From: an uncultured Clostridia bacterium
Lineage (GTDB): Bacteria > Bacillota > Clostridia > Christensenellales > Borkfalkiaceae
Length of the DNA: 64,000 bases
Direction: 5' to 3'
NCBI GenBank assembly: GCA_934247935.1
Contig: CAKQKE010000002.1
Location: 1-64,000, forward strand
Part shown: positions 1-7,101 of the stretch, in pieces
Layout: each line of letters opens with the position of its first letter
How positions within the stretch are numbered: the stretch's first letter is position 1
The notes under the pieces: model-generated
The model's database searches: none
What the model saw: the letters and a program-made list of their open reading frames with translations, nothing else
Told to the model about the DNA's origin: nothing
Translations under genes and position numbers: made by a program

Positions 1-457
1 GGATTACCTACCCGTCGGGCGTTGGCGGAGTGTGAGGGATTCGCTCTTGTAATTTGCAAAGCATTTTACCTAAACTCACAACTTGTGCTTTGCAAATTAC
101 TTCGGTCAATCGCTAAAAACTTGCCTCCGGCAACTTTTTTCGCCGCTTTGCGCCGTCGCTCTTGTTCGATTCCCTCTGCCTTACTTAACAAAAAAAACCG
201 ATGAGCAGGATTACCTACCCGTCGGGCGTTGGCGGAGTGTGAGGGATTCGCTCTTGTAATTTGCAAAGCATTTTACCTAAACTCTCAACTTGTGCTTTGC
301 AAATTACTTCGGTCAGTCGCTAAAAACTTGCCTCAGGCAACTTTTTTCGCCGCTTTGCGCCGTCGCTCTTGTTCGACTCCCTCTGCCTTACTTAACAAAA
401 AAGCCCGATGAGCAGGATTACCTGCCCGTCGGGCGTTGGCGGAGTGTGAGGGATTCG
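1..457. repeat. 207-bp tandem repeat carrying the tRNA-Ser 3' end
   Basis: Two full units (1-207 and 208-414) and the first 43 bases of a third (415-457) repeat with a period of exactly 207 bp and only a few substitutions. Each unit holds the last 21 bases of the tRNA-Ser gene including CCA (23-43, 230-250; the genuine copy is 437-457), then unrelated sequence. Inside each unit is a perfect 15-bp inverted repeat (49-63 with 86-100; 256-270 with 293-307), and the unit closes with a near mirror image of the tRNA T-arm (GATTCCCTC against GAGGGATTC). The array may continue past the left edge of the window. I do not recognise the element; it could be a serial insertion at the tRNA end or a tandem duplication. 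Confidence 0.85.
397..434 (-). terminator. Intrinsic terminator of tRNA-Ser
   Basis: Read on the minus strand just after the tRNA CCA end, GCCCGACGGGCAGG pairs with CCTGCTCATCGGGC around a four-base loop and runs into TTTTTT (397-402). The copy in the preceding repeat unit (191-227) has lost several pairs, so only the tRNA-proximal hairpin looks maintained. Confidence 0.75.
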
Positions 458-525
458 AACCCCCGTGGGCGTTAACCCAAACGGTTTTCAAGACCGCCTC
501 GTTGTGACCGCTTCGATAACACTCC
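437..525 (-). tRNA. tRNA-Ser (UGA)
   Basis: An 89-nt class II tRNA including an encoded CCA end. The acceptor stem is GGAGTGT/ACACTCC, the anticodon loop is CTTGAAA giving anticodon UGA, there is a long variable arm, and the T-arm carries GGTTCGAATCC. Its 3' 21 nt are repeated twice immediately downstream (see the tandem repeat). Confidence 0.95.
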
Positions 526-902
526 GTATATTGTTTAAATCACTATTTTACTTTCGTTAACCGCCTAAACTTGCAAAATTGTCAAAATTCAATCTCTGCG
601 TTGCAATTTCTTCTTTTAATCGCCGCTTCGCAAAATCTATTTTGTCTGTTTGCGGATTAATAAATGCCTTATTCGATAATTTTACGGTTTATATATCTCA
701 ATATACCATTTCACCATTTAACTAAGCCACAAAATAATAAGCAAAAAACGCATGAACAACTCAACTTACCTGATTATTATAGTATATTTTACTTAATTTT
801 GCAACTGTTTTACTGTTTTTATATAAATTTTTTGCCTATTATTGCTAAAAATATTTTTATGTGCTATTATATCCCTATAAACTAAACGATTTAAGGTAAA
901 AT
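526..902. other. Intergenic region, tRNA-Ser to YfhO-like gene
   Basis: A 377-bp AT-rich stretch between divergent genes. It holds the promoter of the downstream membrane protein at 842-870 and must hold the tRNA-Ser promoter, which I could not place with confidence. No convincing open frame or structured RNA is visible. Confidence 0.6.
842..870 (+). promoter_or_regulatory. Sigma-A-type promoter of the YfhO-like gene
   Basis: TTGCTA (842-847), a 17-bp spacer, and TATTAT (865-870), 32 bp before the start codon at 903. The spacing is ideal and the hexamers are close to consensus. Confidence 0.5.
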
Positions 903-3900
903 ATGAATAAAAAAGCAAATTGTTCTGCGACTGAAAACCACAACTCGCCGAAAAAGAATAAAAATAAAACGACAAATAACGATTCGTCGAAAAATAACGC
1001 CGCCACAACAGAAAATCAAACCGGATCGACCGAAAAGAAAATTTCCAAAGCCGACAAGGTTTTTAATTTCTTAAACGACTTTTTAGGAAAGTATTGGCCT
1101 TATCTGATTATTCCTATATTAATCATTCCAATGTTTTTCTGGACGCTGCGGTATTGTCAGGTTTACCCGTTTAACCCCGACAAAACCATGTCAAACTATG
1201 ACTTACTCGCCCAAATTTGCCCTTTTATCGAGCATTTTTACGACGTAATTAGCGGTAAATCGTCGTTATTTTATACTACGTCGATTGCGGGCGGAGTCGA
1301 TTTGTTTCAGACGCTTGCTTACAGCGTAATCAGTCCCTTCAACTGGATATTTCTTCTTTTCGGACACGGCAACGTGTATTACGGTATAAGTTTCGTCTTG
1401 CCCTTAAAATTGGCTTGTATTGCCGAATCGGCATTGTTTTTTATTAAAAAATCGCATAAAAACGTGCCGAATTTGTTTGCCGTGGTACTGTCGATTTTAT
1501 ACGCTTACTGCGGATACACTTTTACCGCAAACACCTTTATAGACTGGCTCGACTTTTTAATATATCTGCCCTTTGTGGTAAGCGGATTTCTGACACTTAT
1601 AAACGAAGGAAAATACTTGAAATTCGTTGTTTTTGAAGCGTGCATGCTCTACACATGCTTTTCTATCGCGTGTTTTTCACTTCTTCTGATGTATTTAATT
1701 ATGACTTTATACGTCGTAATCGTCACACCGGGAGAAACGCTTAAATTAAAACTTACCGACATGGCGGTCGCGCTGCTTACCACGGTTCTGGTTGCCGCCC
1801 CGCTGCTTGTTCCCGTGTTTATTTCGTACCTTAAATGCGGAAGAAACACAGGACTGTTTTCCGAAATTTTCAAATCGCTCAATTTGAATGCGATCGGCAT
1901 AAAATCGACTTACGTCATTGCGGAAGGCTTACTCGTTTTTTGCACTATACTGTACTTCATTAAAAACGGACTTAAATCGCCCGTAAACAAGTTTTTGCTG
2001 TATACGGGATTAATCGTATTCGCCCCCGTGTTTATTGACGAAATTTGCTTGCTTTTAAACGGCGGCTCGTATTACAGTTACGCCTTGAGATTCGGTTTTT
2101 TATCGTCGTTTTACACGTTTTATTTAAGCGTAAAACTTTTCGACGACCCGAAAATTTACGAAAAATATCCCGACCTCCCTTTAAATCCGGCAAAACGACC
2201 GCAGGCGGTTCTGACAGGCTCTGCGCAAATCGAAAGCAATAAATCAACGAACAATCAGCCCGATCGCCTTTTGTCCGGCACAGACCGAAACAATGATTAT
2301 TCCGCATCGTTTTTCGTGAAAAACAAGGGAATAATCGGGGCGGTTATTTCAGCCGTTATCGCAATTACCGCAGTGTTTACGCTGGTTTATTTTTACCGTA
2401 AAATCGACACAGACGCCTGGCAAAACAAAAAATGGTACACAAAGAATTTCGATGCCGTTTTCGTACATTCTCTCGGCGGTTTTGTAGAAGTATTTTCCTT
2501 AATAGCGGCGGTTTTTGCCGCATGCTCAGTCTTTTTGTTGCTAATTAAATTCAAACTCGTCGGCATAAGGTTGTCGGCTTGCTTTATGGCGGGAATAATC
2601 GCCGTACAGATTTGTATTTTCAATTCGTTTTTAATCACGGGCAACTTATTTACCCCCGCAAGATACAGACAATTTGAAACGATTAAAACACAACTTGACA
2701 AAATCGACAACGGCGATTATCGGGTAAAAGATTATCAAAAATATCTTTCAAACAATGCTCCGCTCACGATAGGCACAAATTCGTTCAGTATTTTCTCGTC
2801 GAACGTGGACGAAAGGAACTTTACCGCAACGAGATTTTTCGGATATTTCGGAAACAACAATACGTCAGTATCGTCCGCGTCGGCTTCGGCAAACTACCCT
2901 CAACCCATGATTTTCGCCGATTGCATAATGGGTTATAAGTACTACGTGGTAAACAATTCCAAAGCAAAAGACCTCGATAAATTTCCATACCTGAGCAAAC
3001 TCGATATAAAGACAAACTATTACGTCGTGTATAAAAACCGCGCCGTATTGCCCAATGCAATCGTAACCTCAAACCCGATAGGCGAAAACGGAACCCGGGC
3101 GCAAAAATACGAGGCTCTTTACAAACTTTATGGCGGCAGCGGAGACTATTTTGAAGAATCCACCCTCGATAAAGTTACTTTTGATCAAAACTCCGGACTT
3201 TATAAACTGCAAATCTTTAAAAATGACGGCGGCTGGGTATTTTTGGAATGCAACTTTCCCGAAGAATACGACGTTTACATTTCAAACCGGGCAAATTCGA
3301 GTTTGTTCGACGAGTATAAAGCAAAGGCAAACGACGGCATTAATATAGTCTCGCACAACCCGTCTACCGCGGTATTCCTTAAAAACTATTCAAACGTAGA
3401 AATTGACGTAACCACGATAAACAAATATATAAAAGTAAAGTATTTATCGGACATGAACGTTGCGCACAAAATGATTACTTTATCGGAAACGGCGGGAAAA
3501 AATGCAGGCAAATTAAAACTTTCCGCAGGCAGATTCGACGTTACCGCCAACGCTGAAAGCAGCGGCGAATATCTGTTTTTAAACTACGTCGCTTTAGACG
3601 GTCATCAAGCGTACGTAAACGGCAAAAAAGTGCAAATGAAAAAGAATTTCCTTAATTTTATGGAAATTCCGCTTGAAGAAGGCGAAAACACGGTTGTGAT
3701 TACCTATAAATCGCCTTATGTAAAGTATTTTTTCATCGTGCTTGTCCTTTCTGTTTTAGCCGTTTCGGGCATTTACCTTTTAAGGAAAAAAACTTGTGTT
3801 TTAACTAAACTTTCAACCGTTATTTCGGCGGCGGCTATAATTTTGTGGGTTGCTATATTCGCTTTCGGAATATTGTTCCCGGGCGGCGTTTTTTTGGCAA

Positions 3901-3920
3901 AACTGTTCAAAATTATTTAA
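903..3920 (+). CDS. YfhO-like multi-spanning membrane protein
   Basis: A 1005-residue polytopic membrane protein. After a hydrophilic Lys/Asn-rich N-terminus (about 1-60), many hydrophobic segments fill residues 65-420 and 470-600, followed by a roughly 300-residue extracytoplasmic region and two C-terminal membrane segments. The extracytoplasmic part ends in a beta domain with YVNGKKV and GENTVVITY just before the last helices, a layout typical of bacterial YfhO-family proteins (PF09586), which resemble GT-C glycosyltransferases and have been linked to sugar addition to lipoteichoic acid or surface glycans. A promoter lies at 842-870 and the ribosome site is weak (AAGGTAAAAT). The gene stands alone on the plus strand. 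The family call is firm; its substrate cannot be read from the sequence. Confidence 0.8.
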   Translation: MNKKANCSATENHNSPKKNKNKTTNNDSSKNNAATTENQTGSTEKKISKADKVFNFLNDFLGKYWPYLIIPILIIPMFFWTLRYCQVYPFNPDKTMSNYDLLAQICPFIEHFYDVISGKSSLFYTTSIAGGVDLFQTLAYSVISPFNWIFLLFGHGNVYYGISFVLPLKLACIAESALFFIKKSHKNVPNLFAVVLSILYAYCGYTFTANTFIDWLDFLIYLPFVVSGFLTLINEGKYLKFVVFEACMLYTCFSIACFSLLLMYLIMTLYVVIVTPGETLKLKLTDMAVALLTTVLVAAPLLVPVFISYLKCGRNTGLFSEIFKSLNLNAIGIKSTYVIAEGLLVFCTILYFIKNGLKSPVNKFLLYTGLIVFAPVFIDEICLLLNGGSYYSYALRFGFLSSFYTFYLSVKLFDDPKIYEKYPDLPLNPAKRPQAVLTGSAQIESNKSTNNQPDRLLSGTDRNNDYSASFFVKNKGIIGAVISAVIAITAVFTLVYFYRKIDTDAWQNKKWYTKNFDAVFVHSLGGFVEVFSLIAAVFAACSVFLLLIKFKLVGIRLSACFMAGIIAVQICIFNSFLITGNLFTPARYRQFETIKTQLDKIDNGDYRVKDYQKYLSNNAPLTIGTNSFSIFSSNVDERNFTATRFFGYFGNNNTSVSSASASANYPQPMIFADCIMGYKYYVVNNSKAKDLDKFPYLSKLDIKTNYYVVYKNRAVLPNAIVTSNPIGENGTRAQKYEALYKLYGGSGDYFEESTLDKVTFDQNSGLYKLQIFKNDGGWVFLECNFPEEYDVYISNRANSSLFDEYKAKANDGINIVSHNPSTAVFLKNYSNVEIDVTTINKYIKVKYLSDMNVAHKMITLSETAGKNAGKLKLSAGRFDVTANAESSGEYLFLNYVALDGHQAYVNGKKVQMKKNFLNFMEIPLEEGENTVVITYKSPYVKYFFIVLVLSVLAVSGIYLLRKKTCVLTKLSTVISAAAIILWVAIFAFGILFPGGVFLAKLFKII

Positions 3921-4020
3921 TTACTTAATTCAAATTGAAACAATTTAACGTTTAACGCAAAACTTTATGCTGTTCGGATTTAATCGTGAAATTTTGTTTT
4001 AGTTGAATTATAAAAATTCC

Positions 4021-4052
4021 GACGGTGCGCTTTTGCGTACCGCCTTTTGATT
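4021..4052 (+). terminator. Possible terminator of the YfhO-like gene
   Basis: GGTGCGC pairs with GCGTACC around TTTT, followed by a T-rich stretch (CCTTTTGATTTG). It lies 100 bp after the stop codon. The stem is short, with one G-U pair. Confidence 0.4.
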
Positions 4053-4171
4053 TGTTTTTGCGTTTAGCCGTCGATTTACGGTTTTAAAGCGAAAAACTAC
4101 CGCTTAAACGCGACAAATCGTTTATTTGACCCGTTGTTGCGCGGCACATGTAAATTCGTTTTAAAGACACA

Positions 4172-4202
4172 TAAAAAGCCGCAGACACGTGCCTGCGGCT
4201 TA
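4172..4202 (-). terminator. Terminator of the acidic membrane-anchored protein gene
   Basis: On the minus strand AAGCCGCAG pairs with CTGCGGCTT across an eight-base loop and runs into TTTTTATG. It starts 18 bp past the stop codon at 4220. Confidence 0.8.
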
Positions 4203-4219
4203 TATCAACTAAAAACAGA

Positions 4220-5287
4220 TTATGCGTTTTCTTCCGGAGCGGGTTCGGTTGCGTCCGTTGCGGCAACTTCCTGAGTTGCTTGTTCTTCAACAGCGGCGGT
4301 TTGCTTTCTTGCACGCTCTCTCTTCTTTGCTTTTTGCTCTTCGAGTCTTTGTTGTTTTTCTTCCATCAACGAATTGTATTTAAGATCAACCGTCTCTAAA
4401 GCGAGTTGCAAATAAGCGTCGTTTTCAATACGAATTACAGTCGGCTTTTCCTTAATGGGTGCATCTTGCTCTTTCATGTACTTCTTAAAGTTGGCATCGA
4501 TAAGAAGGAATACAGCCTCGACCGCGTCTCTTCTGATTGTGATACGTACAAGTCTTTCTTTACCGTATTTAACCGTAATGTGACCCTTTGCCTCGATTGC
4601 CCTTGCGTCTTCTTTACTGCAAGCGTATTCTTTAATCTTGTCAAAATAACCCTTCTGAACGTCGGATAATTCGGCATATTTATCTTCAAGATTTTTCTTT
4701 TCGGATACAAACGCTACTTCTGCGGAATCTTCGGATTCGTCTTCGGTTGCAGCGGTTTCGTCGGTAGCGGTTGCCTCCACGACTTCAAGAGTTTCTTCCT
4801 GTGCGGGCAACTCTGCGGGGGTTTCTTCAACCTTTTCTTCAACCTTTTCTTCAACGGGTTCCGCCTTGACTTCTTCTTGTACGGATGCCTGCTCTGCAAC
4901 GACGGGCTTTTCTTCTTTAACCTCGACTGCTTCGGGTTGTTTTTCTTCTTCGAGTTCAGAGTAATCTATGTATTTATATTCTTCCTCTGCAACGGTTGCA
5001 TTTTTAATTTGCTTGTAACCGTTCTTGCCGAAACCTTCGCCGTTAGCAAAATCGCCGGAAGCAATATTGATGATATTGTTGATGGGCTGTTGCGGCAACA
5101 ATTGTTGAAGCGCGGAAGTGTCGGGAGTTGCGGTATTTTCGGTGTTGATTTTTTTAGCGATTTTTTTAACCGCACCCGCAAGCGCAAGACCGACGATCAA
5201 TACGATGATTGCGCAAATAACTACTACTGCGGGAACCAATAAGTCTTTAACCTCGAGACCCGCCGGCAATAAAAACAAATTTTTCAT
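4220..5287 (-). CDS. Membrane-anchored acidic protein of unknown function
   Basis: Starting at 5287 gives 355 residues; this ATG has a good ribosome site (AAAGGAGAGAGATT), whereas the longer frame from 5311 has none. There is one membrane helix near residues 18-42, then a Pro/Glu/Val/Ala-rich low-complexity acidic stretch with repeated VEEKVEE, then a more ordered charged domain (about 200-320) with KYGKERLVRITIRRDAVEAV, and a basic coiled-coil-like end rich in Glu, Lys and Arg followed by an acidic tail. I do not recognise the family. The anchor plus disordered linker suggests a scaffold holding the C-terminal domain away from the membrane. It is a single-gene unit with its own promoter, an unusually long leader and a terminator. 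Confidence 0.75.
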   Translation of the reverse strand: MKNLFLLPAGLEVKDLLVPAVVVICAIIVLIVGLALAGAVKKIAKKINTENTATPDTSALQQLLPQQPINNIINIASGDFANGEGFGKNGYKQIKNATVAEEEYKYIDYSELEEEKQPEAVEVKEEKPVVAEQASVQEEVKAEPVEEKVEEKVEETPAELPAQEETLEVVEATATDETAATEDESEDSAEVAFVSEKKNLEDKYAELSDVQKGYFDKIKEYACSKEDARAIEAKGHITVKYGKERLVRITIRRDAVEAVFLLIDANFKKYMKEQDAPIKEKPTVIRIENDAYLQLALETVDLKYNSLMEEKQQRLEEQKAKKRERARKQTAAVEEQATQEVAATDATEPAPEENA

Positions 5288-5788
5288 AATCTCTCTCCTT
5301 TGACAAAACAAGTTGTTATATATTTGATTAAAACTATTTTAAAATAGTTTTAACGAAACCTGAATTAAGTAAGGACGTACACGAAACTTACTCTCCGTTA
5401 AGACGAAACGTATACGTTGCGATTGACGTAAAAATATAGGCAATTTCGCCAGACTTTGCCTACAATATTTTATTATATCATATATAAAATAACACAAAAT
5501 ATTGTATGTGTCAATACAATTATCAAAAATTTTTTAATAATTTTGCCATTTTTTTCACATTTATGCGATACGGTTGGTTTATTTTTGTCTGTTGCGGCAA
5601 TTTTTATTAAAAAACTTTTAGCAACTTTTTAAAACAAACAACCGTTTTTATGCCTTGTCCCGACAGTCATAATGTGATTTTTATTTGTTTTTGCGACGTG
5701 TTTCTTCACAAAAAGGCATTTGAGTTCATTTTAAACCCGTTTTTAATAAGTTTTGCCTGTTTTACAACACACGTATTCGCTAAAACGG
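5288..5788. other. Long structured leader and intergenic region
   Basis: This 500-bp gap holds the likely promoter of the downstream minus-strand gene (5486-5514) and a leader of about 190 nt. The leader contains a hairpin (TAGGCAA at 5437-5465 with TTGCCTA), the palindrome AACGTATACGTT (5407-5418) and a perfect 22-bp AT palindrome with arms AAAACTATTTT (5330-5351). The part from 5515 to 5788 is AT-rich and shows nothing I can name. Confidence 0.55.
5486..5514 (-). promoter_or_regulatory. Putative promoter of the acidic membrane protein gene
   Basis: On the minus strand TTGACA (5514-5509), a 17-bp spacer, and TATTTT (5491-5486). A TATAAT hexamer lies a little further downstream and could be used instead. 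Either choice gives a long 5' leader. Confidence 0.45.
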
Positions 5789-6382
5789 TCAATTTTGTCT
5801 TGAAACGACTAAACTCCAGACGCTTTTCGCCTTTTTCTTAATTCGTTTTTCATACACGGTCATACTACCCCTCACTTTTCTTACGTAACGCGAAGTTTCG
5901 GCATATGGCACTTTTTTCAAAGTTTTTCCGTCACGGGAATATTTTTTGTCGTTTAACCATTCGCCGACCGTGCCCTCACCCGCGTTGTAGGCGCACAAAA
6001 CTTCGTTGAGCGTTTTGAATTTATAAAACAAATATTTCAGATAATACGTTCCGAAACGGATATTGGTTTTTGCGTCCAAAATATCGTAAGACTCTTCCCC
6101 CAACAATCCGGCGATATATTCTGCGGTGGAATCGGTGATTTGCATCAAGCCTTTCGCACCTTTAGCCGATATCGATTTTTCGTCGAAGTCGCTTTCGGTT
6201 TTTATCACGGCTGAAATCAGCGACCTCGAAACGCCGAATTCGGCTGCCGCGTCGTTTATTTCATCGGTGTATTTCAAGGGATAATTTATCGCTATACCTA
6301 TATAATACACGCAAATCACAATCACTATAAATACGCTTATAAATATAGTGGAATATTTTAATCTACTTTTTAATGAGTCCAT
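5789..6382 (-). CDS. Membrane-anchored lytic transglycosylase (SLT family)
   Basis: A 197-residue protein with one N-terminal membrane helix (about 10-33) and an SLT/GH23-type domain. The catalytic glutamate is E63 in KTESDF, followed by the family signatures GAKGLMQIT (73-81) and AYNAGEG. Such enzymes cleave peptidoglycan between N-acetylmuramic acid and N-acetylglucosamine, leaving 1,6-anhydro ends, at the outer face of the membrane. The start overlaps the end of coaE by 20 bp, so the two are translated from one message. The polA-coaE-transglycosylase order is familiar from Clostridia. Confidence 0.92.
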   Translation of the reverse strand: MDSLKSRLKYSTIFISVFIVIVICVYYIGIAINYPLKYTDEINDAAAEFGVSRSLISAVIKTESDFDEKSISAKGAKGLMQITDSTAEYIAGLLGEESYDILDAKTNIRFGTYYLKYLFYKFKTLNEVLCAYNAGEGTVGEWLNDKKYSRDGKTLKKVPYAETSRYVRKVRGSMTVYEKRIKKKAKSVWSLVVSRQN

Positions 6383-6956
6383 CTACTATACTTTTCACCT
6401 TTTCGTATAGTATATGCATATTTCCGTCATTCCATAATACGGTATAACCGTCAAAATTAAATTTTGAGTAATCAAGTTGGCTGTCGATTCTCTTTAAAAC
6501 GTCATCTTTGCGCAAACCGTCTCGCGTAATCACGGCGTTTATCCTTTCGTTTTCGGCGCGCATTACCACAATTACGCCGTCGAACAATTTTTCAAATCCG
6601 CCCTCGAACAAAAGCGGCACTTCGCAAAAAACACATGTTCCCGAGGCGGCTTTCGCCTTTTCTATAAGTCTGTTTACAACCACCGGGTGAGTCATTTTAT
6701 CGAGCAGTTTTTTCTTCTCTTTATCATTAAAAACGATTTTTGACAAAGCGGCGCGGTCAAGGCATTTTTTACCGCAACAAATTATCGGCGAAATATTAAA
6801 CTCGTCGCTTATTCTTTGCACGAACGCCTCGTCGTTTAAACACTCTTTATATTCTTCGTCGGCAGAAAATACCTTAAAACCCATATCTTTCAATATATTA
6901 ATTACCGTGCTTTTACCGCTGCCGATACCGCCCGTCAAGGCGATAATTTTTTTCAT
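6363..6956 (-). CDS. coaE: Dephospho-CoA kinase
   Basis: A 197-residue P-loop kinase that phosphorylates the 3'-hydroxyl of dephospho-CoA, the last step of coenzyme A synthesis, in the cytoplasm. The Walker A loop GGIGSGKST is at residues 9-17, the substrate-side motif FSADEEYKE follows, and VPLLFEGG is the usual CoaE signature. The length is normal. It lies downstream of polA with a 145-bp gap and overlaps the transglycosylase gene by 20 bp. Confidence 0.95.
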   Translation of the reverse strand: MKKIIALTGGIGSGKSTVINILKDMGFKVFSADEEYKECLNDEAFVQRISDEFNISPIICCGKKCLDRAALSKIVFNDKEKKKLLDKMTHPVVVNRLIEKAKAASGTCVFCEVPLLFEGGFEKLFDGVIVVMRAENERINAVITRDGLRKDDVLKRIDSQLDYSKFNFDGYTVLWNDGNMHILYEKVKSIVDGLIKK

Positions 6957-7101
6957 ATGCCTGCCCTGCCTTATTTAAGATTATTTTTTCATTATTTAAA
7001 GTTCGCTCGTAAAACTTCGTTTATAAAGCCTCGCCACACAAAATCGCCCGTTATACGACCAACCGAATAAACGACTGATTAAAAAATTTTACTGCTATAT
7101 C

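Noticed and set aside
22..475. Three short open frames across the tandem repeat, one ending SVRDSNPRGR
   Set aside because: They start at TTG, or read through the tRNA-Ser gene; the DSNPR ending is a well-known artefact of translating tRNA-Ser. They repeat only because the DNA repeats.
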